A stretch of DNA of 64,000 bases from positions 60,376 through 124,375 of the forward strand of contig NZ_JAPKNH010000013.1 of NCBI RefSeq assembly GCF_026344005.1, written 5' to 3'. The notes beneath the pieces are model-generated. The model worked only from the letters and a program-made list of their open reading frames with translations. It searched no databases and was not told where the DNA came from. This document shows, piece by piece, positions 17,165 through 25,815 of the stretch (positions are counted from its first letter, which is position 1; every line of letters starts with the position of its first letter). The DNA is from Kaistia terrae (lineage in GTDB: Bacteria; Pseudomonadota; Alphaproteobacteria; Rhizobiales; Kaistiaceae). Position numbers and translations under genes: made by a program.

Positions 17165-18667
17165 ATGACTGCGGACTTAGCGGCCGGGAGCGCTGCACAG
17201 CTCACCAACATCTGGAAATCCTACGGCCCGGTCCCGGTTCTGAAGGGTGTTTCGCTCGCCTTGCAGCAGGGCGAGGTGCATGCGCTGCTCGGCGGCAACG
17301 GCGCCGGCAAGTCGACCCTGATGAAGATCATGTCTGGCCTCGTCTCGGCGAATGCCGGGTCGATCGAGATCAACGGCGTGCCGCTGCCACATGCCTCGCC
17401 GGCACTCGCCCAGCAGCTCGGCCTGTACCTGGTTCCCCAGGAAGCGCACATCCTCGGCAACCAGTCGGTTCTGGAAAATATCTGCCTCGGCCTCCGCCCT
17501 TCGCCGCGCGCCCTGCGCAAGCGGGTCGAACAGCTCATCGCCGAGCTCGCCGTCACGCTCGACCTCGACGCCCAGGCGGCAACGCTGGAAATCGCCGAGC
17601 GCCAGATCGTCGAGATCCTGCGCGGCCTCGTGCGAGAAGCGCGCGTGCTGATCCTGGACGAACCAACCTCCGCCCTGACGCCGTTCGAAGTGCATGCCCT
17701 GTTCCAGCGCGTCCGCAAGCTGCAAGCCCAGGGCGTCGGTATCTTCTTCATCTCGCACAAGCTGCGCGAAATCCGCGAGATCTGCGGCACGATCAGCGTG
17801 CTTCGCGACGGCGCCGTCGTCCTCAGCGGGCCGCTGGACACGTATAGCGATGCAGAAATCATCGACGCGATGAGCCGCGTGACAACCGGCGCCGCCCCCA
17901 CCGGCGCCCCGGCGAAGCGCTCCGGCACCGGAGCCGGCCCCGTGCGACTATCCGTTCGAAAACTTAGCGGCGAAGGGTTTCGCGACATCAGCCTGGAGGT
18001 CCGGGCGGGCGAAGTGCTCGGACTTGCCGGAGTCGTGGGCGCGGGGCGAACGGAGTTTTCCGAAACGCTGTTCGGCCTCCGTCGCCAGAGCGGTGGCTCG
18101 GTCGCGCTGGACGGGGTCGAGCTTGCCAACCGCTCGCCACGCCGCTGCATTGATGCCGGGCTGGTCTACTTGCCGGAAGACCGGCAGCAGAACGGCCTGT
18201 TCCTCGACGCCCCGCTCTACTGGAACACCTCGTCCTATCTGATCCACCGACTGCCTTTCCTGCTGCGGCCCGGCCACGAGCGCAGCCTGTTCGACAAGTT
18301 CCGCCAGAGCATGGGCATCAAGTGCACGGGACCGGGGCAATCGGCCAAGGCGCTCTCCGGCGGCAATCAGCAGAAAGTGCTGATGTCGAAATGCCTTTCG
18401 GCCGCGCCCAAGGTGCTCGTCCTCGACGAGCCGACGCGCGGCGTCGACGTGGCGGCCCGCAACGACATCTACGCGCTCATCCGCAAGCTGGCGGCCGACG
18501 GCGTCGCCGTCATCCTGATCTCGTCCGATTTCGACGAGATCGAGTTGCTGGCCGACCGGGTCGTCGTCATGGCCTTCGGCCAACTGGGCGGCGAACTCAC
18601 AGAGAACATCAGCGTCGACGCGATCGCCCGCCTGGCCTTCGGCGCGGGGGAGCAGGCCCATGCTTAA
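17165..18667 (+). CDS. lsrA: AI-2 ABC importer ATP-binding protein LsrA
   Basis: 500 residues with two ABC ATPase domains in one chain, as in sugar importers of the RbsA class. First Walker A GGNGAGKST (about 43-51), Walker B VLILDEPTSAL; second domain begins about 260 with the degenerate P loop GVVGAGRTE normal for this class, then LSGGNQQK and VLVLDEPTRGVD. The first domain's signature motif is also weak (LEIAERQIVEIL), again typical. First gene of lsrA-lsrC-lsrD-lsrB-aldolase on plus, overlapping lsrC by 8 bases. Name rests on synteny with lsrB, lsrK and lsrR. Confidence 0.87.
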   Translation: MTADLAAGSAAQLTNIWKSYGPVPVLKGVSLALQQGEVHALLGGNGAGKSTLMKIMSGLVSANAGSIEINGVPLPHASPALAQQLGLYLVPQEAHILGNQSVLENICLGLRPSPRALRKRVEQLIAELAVTLDLDAQAATLEIAERQIVEILRGLVREARVLILDEPTSALTPFEVHALFQRVRKLQAQGVGIFFISHKLREIREICGTISVLRDGAVVLSGPLDTYSDAEIIDAMSRVTTGAAPTGAPAKRSGTGAGPVRLSVRKLSGEGFRDISLEVRAGEVLGLAGVVGAGRTEFSETLFGLRRQSGGSVALDGVELANRSPRRCIDAGLVYLPEDRQQNGLFLDAPLYWNTSSYLIHRLPFLLRPGHERSLFDKFRQSMGIKCTGPGQSAKALSGGNQQKVLMSKCLSAAPKVLVLDEPTRGVDVAARNDIYALIRKLAADGVAVILISSDFDEIELLADRVVVMAFGQLGGELTENISVDAIARLAFGAGEQAHA

Positions 18668-19703
18668 CATTGTCGCGCGCAACCGCGTCCTCATGCTGCT
18701 GGCCGTCATGGCGGCGGCTTGCCTGGCCCTCGGCTTCGCGGCGCCCGGCTATCTGTCGGCCGCCACAGCCTCGGTCATCCTGTCGAACAGCCTCGTCCTG
18801 CTGCTGATCTCGCTCGGCACCATGCTGGTGATCCTGACCCGGAACATCGACGTTTCCAGCGGCTCGATCCTTGGCCTCAGCGCCGCCACGCTCGGCATGT
18901 CGCTCAATGCCGGCGTCAGCCTGCCCCTGGCGATCGCGCTCTGCGTTCTGACCGGCATGGCGGCGGGTGCGCTGAACGGATTGCTGGTCGCCTATCTCCG
19001 CATCCCCTCGATCGTCGCAACGCTGGGCACGCTCGGCCTCTATCGCGGCATCATGCTGATCCAGACCGGTGGCCGATGGATCGAGGACCTGCCGCAAAAC
19101 CTGAAGGCGCTGGCAGGCGGCATCGGCTTCGGCATTTCGATCCTGACGGTCACGGTGCTCGGACTCTTCATTCTCGCCTGGATCTTCCTGCGCAGGACGC
19201 GGTTCGGACGCTATTTCTATGCCGTGGGCGACAACCGCGACGCCGCGCATCATCTTGGCGTGCCGGTCCGCCGCGTGCAGTTCACCGCCTTTGTCGCCTC
19301 GGGTGCCTGCGCCGCCATCGCCGGCCTGATCTTCGCAGCCCAAATCGGCTTCATTCCCAACCAGGCCGGCAATGGCGTCGAGCTGAAGGCGATCGCCGTC
19401 AACGTGCTGGGCGGCGTCAGCCTGCTCGGCGGCAGCGGCTCGGTGGCCGGCGTCTTCACCGCCGCGATCTTCCTGACCTCGATCGACAGCGCGCTGGTGT
19501 TCCTGAAGATCCCGGCGTTCTGGAACGACTTCATCGCCGGCGCGATCCTGCTGATCGTGCTGCTGCTCGACGGACGCATCCGCCTGCTGATCGACCGGCG
19601 CATCCGTGCCCGCCGCTATGCCGTCCATGCCCGCACACCGCAAGGCGGAGGGGCGACCGGCAAGATCGCCGACAAAGCCCTGCTGGCGGAGGCAAGCCGA
19701 TGA
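18660..19703 (+). CDS. lsrC: AI-2 ABC importer permease LsrC
   Basis: 347 residues, eight to ten membrane helices, BPD_transp_2 (RbsC) family with the EAA-like loop region VAYLRIPSIVATLGTLGLYRG typical of simple-sugar permeases. Ribosome site GGGGAGCAGG precedes the ATG, which lies inside the end of lsrA. It forms the transmembrane channel with LsrD. The last 35 residues are a soluble basic tail (RIRARRYAVHARTP) beyond the usual end. Confidence 0.85.
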   Translation: MLNIVARNRVLMLLAVMAAACLALGFAAPGYLSAATASVILSNSLVLLLISLGTMLVILTRNIDVSSGSILGLSAATLGMSLNAGVSLPLAIALCVLTGMAAGALNGLLVAYLRIPSIVATLGTLGLYRGIMLIQTGGRWIEDLPQNLKALAGGIGFGISILTVTVLGLFILAWIFLRRTRFGRYFYAVGDNRDAAHHLGVPVRRVQFTAFVASGACAAIAGLIFAAQIGFIPNQAGNGVELKAIAVNVLGGVSLLGGSGSVAGVFTAAIFLTSIDSALVFLKIPAFWNDFIAGAILLIVLLLDGRIRLLIDRRIRARRYAVHARTPQGGGATGKIADKALLAEASR

Positions 19704-20701
19704 AAAACATACTCTTCCGCTGGGAAGCGGCGCTCTTCCTGATGCTCATCGCCGAGCTCGCCGTGTTCGGGTTCATCAACCCGCGCTTCCTCAATGTCGG
19801 GAACCTGATCTACGGCACGTCGGATTTCGTCCAGATCGGGCTTGTGGCGCTGCCGCTGACGCTGGTCATCATTGCCGGCGGCATCGACGTGTCCTTCGCC
19901 TCGACCATCGGCCTTTGCGCCATCGTATTCGGGGTATCGAACTTCTTCGGCGTGCCGCTGCCACTGGCGATCGGAATGGCGCTCGTCGCCGGCGCGCTGG
20001 CCGGGCTCCTCAACGCCACCGTCATCCACCTGTCGAAGATCCAGCCCTTGGTCGTGACGCTCGGCAACCTCTATCTGTTCCAGGGCGCGGCCACCGTGTT
20101 GTCCGGCGCCGTCGGCGCAGGCGGCTATGAGGGCATCGGTAACTTCCCCGCCAGCTTCACCAGCTTCGGCTATGCCGAGTTCCTGGGCGTGCCGGCGCCT
20201 CTCGCCGTGTTCCTCGGCCTCGCCGCGGTGCTCGTCGTGCTGCTGCATTTCACCCGCTTCGGCCGCGCCGTGTTCCTGATCGGCCAATCGGCGGAGGCGG
20301 CGCGCTATTCCGGCCTTTCGGTCGCGGCGACGCAGACCGTGACCTACGTGATCACCGGTGTCTGCGCCGCGATCGCCGGCCTCGTCATGTCCGCCTATTT
20401 CGGCTCGGCGCGGGTCGATCTCGGCGCAGCGACCCTCCTGCCGGCCGTCACCGCGGCCGTGCTCGGCGGCGCGTCGATCTATGGCGGCCAGGGCTCGATC
20501 CTCGGCACGCTGCTCGCAACATTCGTCATCGGCTACCTGCAGCAGGGACTGCAGGCAAGCGGTGTTCCAAGCCAGATATCCAGCGCGCTTTCGGGAGGTT
20601 TGCTGGTTGCTGCGGTCGCGTTGCGCCACGGGAGTGCGCTGCTGGCCGATTTCATCGCTGTCGCCCGGCAGAAACGAAACAATCGGGCATCAGCATTTTG
20701 A
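19700..20701 (+). CDS. lsrD: AI-2 ABC importer permease LsrD
   Basis: 333 residues, second BPD_transp_2 permease of the pair, with similar helix pattern and the loop [19 protein letters not shown]. Its ATG overlaps the lsrC stop by 4 bases (ATGA), so the two are translationally coupled. An internal helix set carries the [13 protein letters not shown] motif shared with LsrD/RbsC. The long frame open upstream of 19700 belongs to antiphase reading of lsrC and is not coding. Confidence 0.85.
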   Translation: MKNILFRWEAALFLMLIAELAVFGFINPRFLNVGNLIYGTSDFVQIGLVALPLTLVIIAGGIDVSFASTIGLCAIVFGVSNFFGVPLPLAIGMALVAGALAGLLNATVIHLSKIQPLVVTLGNLYLFQGAATVLSGAVGAGGYEGIGNFPASFTSFGYAEFLGVPAPLAVFLGLAAVLVVLLHFTRFGRAVFLIGQSAEAARYSGLSVAATQTVTYVITGVCAAIAGLVMSAYFGSARVDLGAATLLPAVTAAVLGGASIYGGQGSILGTLLATFVIGYLQQGLQASGVPSQISSALSGGLLVAAVALRHGSALLADFIAVARQKRNNRASAF

Positions 20702-20714
20702 GGAGGAGACTACA

Positions 20715-21746
20715 ATGACAACGAAGTTCCTGAAGTCCGGACTGATGGCGGCAACCCTGCTCGCCGGCTCCCTGTTCGCCACGGGCTCGGCGCTGGCCGA
20801 ATCCCAGATCGCGTTCATTCCGAAGCTGGTCGGCGTCGGCTTTTTCACCAGCGGCGGCGCCGGTGCGGTGAAGGCAGGCGAAGAAGTCGGCGCCAAGGTC
20901 ACCTATGACGGCCCGACCGAGCCCAGCGTCTCGGCGCAGGTGCAGTTCATCAACAACTACGTCAACCAGGGCTACAACGCGATCATCGTCTCGTCGGTGT
21001 CGCCGGACGGTCTCTGCCCGGCCCTGAAGCGCGCCATGGAGCGCGACGTGCTGGTCATGACCTGGGACAGCGACGTCAACCCGGATTGCCGCAGCTACTA
21101 CATCAACCAGGGCACACCGGACCAGCTCGGCGGCCTGCTGGTCGACATGGCGAAGGAAGGCGTGACCAAGGAGAAAGCCAAGGTCGCGTTCTTCTATTCG
21201 AGCCCGACCGTGACTGACCAGAACGCCTGGGCCGAAGCCGCCAAGGCGAAGATCGCCAAGGAGCATCCGGGCTGGGAAATCGTCACCACCCAGTACGGCT
21301 ACAATGATGCGCAGAAGTCGCTGCAGACAGCCGAGAGCATCCTGCAGACCTACCCCGATCTCGACATCATCATCGCGCCGGATGCCAACGCCCTGCCGGC
21401 CGCGGCCCAGGCCGCTGAAAACCTCAAGCGCGCCGAGGGCGTCAACATCGTCGGCTTCTCGACGCCCAACGTCATGCGCCCCTATGTCGAGCGCGGCACC
21501 ATCAAGCGCTTCGGCCTCTGGGACGTGACGCAGCAGGGCAAGATCTCGGTCCATGTCGCCGAGCACGTGCTGAAGAACGGCAAGATGAAGGTCGGCGACA
21601 AGCTCGACATTCCGGGCGTTGGCACCATCGAAGTCTCGCCGAACAGCGTCCAGGGCTACGAATACGAAGGCGAGGGCAACGGCATCATCCTGCTGCCGGA
21701 GCGGACCGTGTTCACCAAGGAAAACATCGGCAACTTCGACTTCTAA
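20715..21746 (+). CDS. lsrB: AI-2 periplasmic binding protein LsrB
   Basis: 343 residues. AGGAGGAG precedes the ATG; signal peptide residues 1-28 (cleavage about ALA-ES). The six residues that contact AI-2 in Salmonella LsrB (Lys35, Asp116, Asp166, Gln167, Pro220, Ala222) are all found here at a constant +2 offset: K37 (FIPKLVG), D118 (TWDSD), D168-Q169 (TDQNAW), P222 and A224 (IAPDAN). This is the best sequence evidence for a true AI-2 receptor rather than a ribose/rhamnose binder. No luxS gene is seen in this window, so the strain may import AI-2 made by others. Confidence 0.9.
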   Translation: MTTKFLKSGLMAATLLAGSLFATGSALAESQIAFIPKLVGVGFFTSGGAGAVKAGEEVGAKVTYDGPTEPSVSAQVQFINNYVNQGYNAIIVSSVSPDGLCPALKRAMERDVLVMTWDSDVNPDCRSYYINQGTPDQLGGLLVDMAKEGVTKEKAKVAFFYSSPTVTDQNAWAEAAKAKIAKEHPGWEIVTTQYGYNDAQKSLQTAESILQTYPDLDIIIAPDANALPAAAQAAENLKRAEGVNIVGFSTPNVMRPYVERGTIKRFGLWDVTQQGKISVHVAEHVLKNGKMKVGDKLDIPGVGTIEVSPNSVQGYEYEGEGNGIILLPERTVFTKENIGNFDF

Positions 21747-21760
21747 ATCGCGAAACCATG

Positions 21761-21785
21761 CGGGCGGCCCCACAGGGGCCGCCCG
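21761..21785 (+). promoter_or_regulatory. Intra-operon hairpin after lsrB
   Basis: CGGGCGGCCCC-ACA-GGGGCCGCCCG, an 11-bp perfect stem 15 bases after the lsrB stop and without a T run. Hairpins behind binding-protein genes usually protect the upstream mRNA 3' end and give higher binding-protein levels; partial termination before the aldolase gene is the alternative. Confidence 0.65.
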
Positions 21786-21820
21786 ATCCATTTCCCTAAA
21801 AGCAGAACGGATCCAGACCC

Positions 21821-23068
21821 ATGCAAAGCCGCTGGAACGGCGACGAGGCCAATCGTTTCATCCAGGCAGCCCTTGCCGCCGGCCAGAGCGAGGCGCTCGG
21901 CCTTCGCATCTACACGTCGCGCATCATCGGCCAGGATCCCGACCTCGTCCTGCATGGCGGTGGCAACACCTCGGCCAAGCTGACCGGCGGCGACGGCCAG
22001 GAGATCATGCACATCAAGGGCAGCGGCTGGGATCTCGACACGATCGAGGCGCCGGGTCTGCCGGCGGTGCGGATGGAACCGCTGATCGCCGCGCGCGATG
22101 GCGGCAAGCTGTCGGACCCCGAAATGGTGGCGCTGCTGCGCTCCGCTTTGCTCGATCCCGCCTCGCCCAACCCTTCGGTCGAGGCGCTGCTGCACGGCTT
22201 CCTGCCGTTTGCCTTCGTCGACCATACCCATGCGACGGCCGCACTCGCGCTAGCCAACCAGCCCGACATGCGCGAGACGGTGAAGCGCGTCTATGGCGAC
22301 CGGCTCGCCTGGGTCCCCTATGTCATGCCCGGCTTCGACCTCTCGATCGAGGGCGACAAGGTCTATCGCGACCATCCCGGCTGCGAGGGACTCTGGCTCG
22401 AGAACCACGGCCTGTTCAGCTTCGCCGACACGGCCGAGGCCTCCTATGAGCTGATGATCGAATTCGCGACCATGGCCGAGCAGGAACTGGCACGCGCCGG
22501 TGTGGCGCTCGAAGGTCCGCAACAGAGCGACCGCGATGCCGACCCGGCATTCGTCGAGCGGCTGACCGCCGCCCTCACCCGCCCCGGCTCGCCCTTCGCC
22601 AAGGGGCTTTCGCTCGACTACCGCTCGACGCCAGCGATCCGCCGCCACGTATCGAAGCCGGATGTCGAGGACATCGCGCTCCGTGGCACGGTCACGCCCG
22701 ACCACGTCATCCGCATCAAGCCGTTCCCGCTGATTGTCGATGCCGGCGCCTCCGAGGCCGAGATCGACAAGGCGCTTGCAGGCTATGTCGAGCGCTACAC
22801 CGCCTATTTCGAGCGCAATGCCGCGAAGGCCAGCGAGCCGAAGACGATGCTCGACGCCTATCCGCGCGTCGTCCTCGTGCGTGGCGAGGGTATGTTCGGC
22901 CTCGGCAACAACGCCAAGGCTGCGAAAATCGCCGGCGACCTGATCGAGCAGTCGACGCGCGTGATGAACGCCGCCGAATCCTATGGCCGCTTCACGCCGA
23001 TTTCGGAGCCAGACCTGTTCGACATGGAATACTGGTCGCTGGAACAGGCCAAGCTGAAGTCAGCCTGA
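21821..23068 (+). CDS. Class II aldolase/adducin family protein in the lsr operon
   Basis: 415 residues. Metal site motifs of class II aldolases are present: LHGGGNTSAKL near 46-56, VDHTHATAA (His pair) near 133-141 and LWLENHGLFSF (third His) near 190. The sequence resembles the N-terminal aldolase half of bifunctional rhamnulose-1-phosphate aldolase/alcohol dehydrogenases (about 690 residues) but stops at MEYWSLEQAKLKSA, exactly where the linker to the dehydrogenase half would begin. It is thus either a natural stand-alone form or a C-terminal truncation. It occupies the place of lsrF (the thiolase that consumes the AI-2 breakdown product), so it may cleave the LsrG product; that activity is inferred. 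Confidence 0.8.
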   Translation: MQSRWNGDEANRFIQAALAAGQSEALGLRIYTSRIIGQDPDLVLHGGGNTSAKLTGGDGQEIMHIKGSGWDLDTIEAPGLPAVRMEPLIAARDGGKLSDPEMVALLRSALLDPASPNPSVEALLHGFLPFAFVDHTHATAALALANQPDMRETVKRVYGDRLAWVPYVMPGFDLSIEGDKVYRDHPGCEGLWLENHGLFSFADTAEASYELMIEFATMAEQELARAGVALEGPQQSDRDADPAFVERLTAALTRPGSPFAKGLSLDYRSTPAIRRHVSKPDVEDIALRGTVTPDHVIRIKPFPLIVDAGASEAEIDKALAGYVERYTAYFERNAAKASEPKTMLDAYPRVVLVRGEGMFGLGNNAKAAKIAGDLIEQSTRVMNAAESYGRFTPISEPDLFDMEYWSLEQAKLKSA

Positions 23069-23075
23069 CAAGCAT

Positions 23076-23096
23076 GGGCGGGGGGTTCCCCCGCCC
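23076..23096 (+). terminator. Terminator hairpin of the lsr operon
   Basis: GGGCGGGGG-GTT-CCCCCGCCC, a 9-bp GC stem beginning 7 bases past the aldolase stop. No T run follows. It marks the end of the host operon just before the integrase remnant. Confidence 0.7.
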
Positions 23097-23116
23097 AATC
23101 TGCCTCTGCCACGCAG

Positions 23117-23395
23117 ACTGGCGGCCTCTCCTATTTGACCACCGAATACGGCAAAGCCTTCGCGGGCGATGGATTCGGGAACTGGTTCCGGGATCGCTGT
23201 GCGGAAGCGGGCGTGCCGGGAGCGACTCGCGCGGCAGAGGCACGCGCGACGACTTCCGAGCTTATGGCGATGTTCGGCTGGCAGTCTCCGAAACAGGCAA
23301 AACTGTACGCCCGAGCAGCCAACAGGGCAGCGATGGGTGTGCATGCGAGCGACAAGTTGCAGCAACAGAAACAGAACAAAACGCCCGTACCCTAA
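23117..23395 (+). pseudogene. Tyrosine integrase, C-terminal remnant
   Basis: The frame reads TGGLSYLTTEYGKAF...FGNWFRDRCAEAGVPG then ATRAAEARATTSELMAMFGW and KQAKLYARAANR. Phage/island tyrosine integrases of rhizobia have at this point a segment of about ten residues with the catalytic H-x-L-R motif between CAEAGVP and the ATxxAE part; here it is missing, while the second His/Trp block (MFGW) and the Tyr nucleophile context (KLYARAANR) remain. About two thirds of the N terminus is also absent and there is no good start codon. It is a dead fragment, left from an earlier insertion at this site or from the left end of the present element. Confidence 0.75.
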
Positions 23396-23686
23396 TCCGA
23401 GGTGCGGGATTTAGCGCGATTTCGATAACGAAAACAGTCACTTAGTTTTTAGGTGGTGTCCCGGAAGGGGGCGACCCGAGCCAATGAAATCAACGGGTTC
23501 GCGAAATAGTTTGCAAAATCCAGTCGTGCATAGTTCCGCTTTGTTCTACGGCCCAGCGAATGCGACAGGGGATAGAGGCGGCTCTTTATGGGAGCCGCCT
23601 TTTCGCATTTTAGGATTCAACTCCTAGTCTCCTTGACTCTCTTTGCGATGAGAACGAAATAGGAACATCAAACACGGAGCAGCGTC
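23396..23686. other. Junction region, possible left attachment site
   Basis: No gene is seen. At 23454-23469 TGGTGTCCCGGAAGGG equals the reverse complement of a plausible tRNA 3' end (...CCCTTCCGGGACACCA), but the T-loop sequence that should adjoin it is not there, so it is no complete tRNA. Such partial tRNA ends mark phage attachment sites. The inverted pair CGACCCG...CGGGTTCG follows it. The matching right-hand site would lie outside this window, so the boundary is unproven. Confidence 0.3.
23576..23604 (+). terminator. Rho-independent terminator at prophage left end
   Basis: AGGCGGCTC (23576-23584) pairs with GAGCCGCCT (23592-23600) around a 7-base loop and is followed by TTTT. Perfect stem; no gene ends immediately upstream, so it may insulate the prophage from host transcription or end a short untranslated RNA. 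Confidence 0.8.
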
Positions 23687-23884
23687 ATGGGCGAGCCCGC
23701 CGAACGTCTCGACGAGGTGCAAAGCGCGTTGGATCAGCGCGTACAAAGCCTTCTATCGGCTCACAACGGCGACCCCCTGGCTGTCATCGAAACGCTGCTG
23801 ATGGCTGTCGATGCGCGGGCGGAACGCGTGTCATTCGGGTTCGTGCGCGGGCGCCTCCCGGCAGTCGAGCGGCAGGAGGCTTGA
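23687..23884 (+). CDS. Hypothetical small protein, prophage left end
   Basis: 65 residues, mostly helical (LDEVQSALDQRVQSLLSAH), family not recognised. CGGAGCAG is upstream of the ATG. Its TGA overlaps the ATG of the next gene, so the two form a small operon on plus, opposite to the lysis genes. Probably an accessory (moron) gene. Confidence 0.5.
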   Translation: MGEPAERLDEVQSALDQRVQSLLSAHNGDPLAVIETLLMAVDARAERVSFGFVRGRLPAVERQEA

Positions 23885-24153
23885 TGGACGTCGAGACGCT
23901 AACCGATGCTTATCGCGCGGGCTGGACGGCTTCCGTCCGATGCCTGGGGCGCGATGCCAGCACCAAGAAGGGGACCCGCGCTTGCGGGCAGAGCGTCAAT
24001 CTCGACCTACCTTCGATGATCTGGACGCGCGGCCGGGACTACCCGCTCGCGATGCTGCCCGAGCGGCTTAAGTGCCCATCGTGCGGATGCAGGAGGGTAT
24101 TCATTGTGTTCAGCATGCCCGGCAAGGGCTCGCAGGCGATGATGGGCGGCTAA
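23884..24153 (+). CDS. Hypothetical protein with C-terminal zinc-ribbon-like knuckle
   Basis: 89 residues from ATG 23884 (GCAGGAGG upstream; TGATG overlap with the previous gene). The pattern MDVETLTDAYRAGW...LDLPSMIWTRGRDYPLAMLPERLKCPSCGCRRVFIVF recurs in small unnamed proteins of rhizobial genomes and prophages: a C-P-x-C-G-C knuckle near residue 69 with further Cys upstream suggests a zinc ribbon. Function unknown. Confidence 0.6.
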   Translation: MDVETLTDAYRAGWTASVRCLGRDASTKKGTRACGQSVNLDLPSMIWTRGRDYPLAMLPERLKCPSCGCRRVFIVFSMPGKGSQAMMGG

Positions 24154-24260
24154 AGCCCGCTGATATCCGCCACCAGCTTGATCAGCGCCCACCAGGACGC
24201 AACCGAGGCGGCGATCAGGCTTGTGTAAACGAGCGTGCGTGTGATGGCGGTGCGCGTCAT
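24150..24260 (-). CDS. 36-residue single-helix membrane protein
   Basis: ATG at 24260 has GGGGG 4 bases upstream, and the frame encodes a basic N terminus (MTRTAITRT) followed by one membrane helix (LVYTSLIAASVASWWALI). It overlaps the 3' end of the convergent preceding gene by 4 bases. Small single-span proteins are frequent in phage lysis or exclusion regions; function unknown. Confidence 0.5.
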   Translation of the reverse strand: MTRTAITRTLVYTSLIAASVASWWALIKLVADISGL

Positions 24261-24348
24261 GATACCCCCTTCGCCTATGGTAAGGGCGGCTCTGGCGGAA
24301 AGTCCACCCCGGTGTAGTATCTCTTCCCGAACAGTAAAATGAGATCAC

Positions 24349-25815
24349 ATGGTCGGATCGCAGCATCATACAGGCACATCAACTCTGTTATGCCGGTCAG
24401 GAGTGTTACCAGCAGGCTCGTTCGGATTGCCGGGGCTCATTAGCGTCGTCATTGTTTTGGTGAGTGCCGTCCTTCAAATTATGATTAACGAGCCTCGATG
24501 GCAGGGTGACACTTCATTATACATTGAAGTTGCTAAGAATATTTTTGAGTATGGCTGCTATAGCGACGACATAGTCACCGATGACTGCACGTCTAATTTT
24601 ATATCAACAAAAGCACCCGGGTATTCAATTTTTGTCGCGCTGAGTTATTTCCTTGGTGGCCAAAGTACGAGCACGGTACTTGTATCCCAATCGCTAGCAT
24701 ATGCACTTTCAGTCATTCTATTGATATTGTCGCTACGCGGAACTGGCGCGATGCAAGTAGCGACCGCAACGCTATTGAGTTTTTCTCCGGCAACGTTTGC
24801 TTGGTCCAGCATCCTGATGCCCGAGTACCTATCCGCTGCAACGACAATTTTGGTTGCCGCTTCTCTCGTTCGCTCTGTGCGACGCGGACGACTTGACGTG
24901 CTGGCAGTATCGCTGGCCATCGCAGCCGCTGTTATCGTTCGGCGGGAACAGGTATTCCTTCTCGTCGCGGTCTGCGTTGTCGGACTGAGCCTAATGGATT
25001 GGCGAACGCTTCTAAAAGCTCTTGCCCCGATCGGCATTTCCGCAGGAATTGGCCTTTTCGCTTGGCAGATTCCTGCTGCTGTAAAAGGGGAATGGGAGCA
25101 GCCATCCTATCTATATAAGGGAGATCGCCCGTCCGGCGTGATTGATTTATGGAGGGCGACGGCGCTTTCGCAGGAAAGCGCAAGCCAGTTCCTTTGGCCC
25201 ATTTGGAACAAGCAATACTCTACAATAGAAAGTGCAGCGAAATTCCATTTTTCGCCCAGCGTTGAGCCTGATCTAGGACGGTTGATGGAGCAGGCATCCA
25301 GACTGACCGATGGAGGACCTTTTCCAAGCGAATTGGACGAAAACTTCGCCACGCTTGCCAATTCCTTTCAGAGAAATAATCCAGTTGAAGCTTACGTGCT
25401 TGTCCCTTTGACGCGAGCCACACTACTGTGGACTAGAAAAGATACTGTAACTTCGTATGGATGGAACAATTTAATACTAGCCAATATTGCGCACATCTAC
25501 ACGTTGCTTGTTATATCGGCGGCGCTTATTTTCTGGCCGATGGCCATATTATTAGGTGATCGCGCAGCATTTTTGCCGCTGACGGCCGCCTTGCTTACCA
25601 CCACGGTTCGCACGGCCATATTGGTTTCGATATCGCTCACGGCGATCGAGCTGCGCTACCTCGTCCCTATCATGCCATCTATCGAGGTTGCGGTTGCGAT
25701 CTCCATAGTGAGTTTCTGGCGCACCATCTTTCGTGCAGGTGCGGTCGCGGTACGAAAGAGAACCCCCGCCGCCCTCACGGCCCCCGATGAGGAATCCAAC
25801 TCCAGATCCGCATGA
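24349..25815 (+). CDS. Polytopic membrane protein, GT-C glycosyltransferase-like moron
   Basis: 488 residues with about ten to twelve hydrophobic segments. After the first helix comes a periplasmic loop with EPRWQGDTSLYIEVAKN and TKAPGYSIFVALSYFLGG, the acidic first-loop pattern (D-x-x-x-Y ... PGY) of GT-C enzymes such as ArnT/PMT-like transferases that use polyprenyl-phosphate sugars. Base composition is clearly lower in GC than the flanking phage genes and codon use differs (many ATA, TTA, AAT). It stands alone on plus at the extreme end of the prophage, convergent with the lysis genes. Known phage morons of this kind modify O antigen and exclude other phages; that role is inferred. Confidence 0.6.
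   Translation: MVGSQHHTGTSTLLCRSGVLPAGSFGLPGLISVVIVLVSAVLQIMINEPRWQGDTSLYIEVAKNIFEYGCYSDDIVTDDCTSNFISTKAPGYSIFVALSYFLGGQSTSTVLVSQSLAYALSVILLILSLRGTGAMQVATATLLSFSPATFAWSSILMPEYLSAATTILVAASLVRSVRRGRLDVLAVSLAIAAAVIVRREQVFLLVAVCVVGLSLMDWRTLLKALAPIGISAGIGLFAWQIPAAVKGEWEQPSYLYKGDRPSGVIDLWRATALSQESASQFLWPIWNKQYSTIESAAKFHFSPSVEPDLGRLMEQASRLTDGGPFPSELDENFATLANSFQRNNPVEAYVLVPLTRATLLWTRKDTVTSYGWNNLILANIAHIYTLLVISAALIFWPMAILLGDRAAFLPLTAALLTTTVRTAILVSISLTAIELRYLVPIMPSIEVAVAISIVSFWRTIFRAGAVAVRKRTPAALTAPDEESNSRSA

Noticed and set aside
18719..20701. 660-codon plus-strand frame spanning the permease genes
   Set aside because: Only the part from 19700 is real (LsrD). Upstream it is an Arg/Pro/His-rich antiphase reading of lsrC with no ribosome site.
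23454..23469. A complete tRNA gene at the prophage junction
   Set aside because: Only a 16-base 3'-end-like piece is present; no T loop, anticodon arm or D arm can be folded around it.
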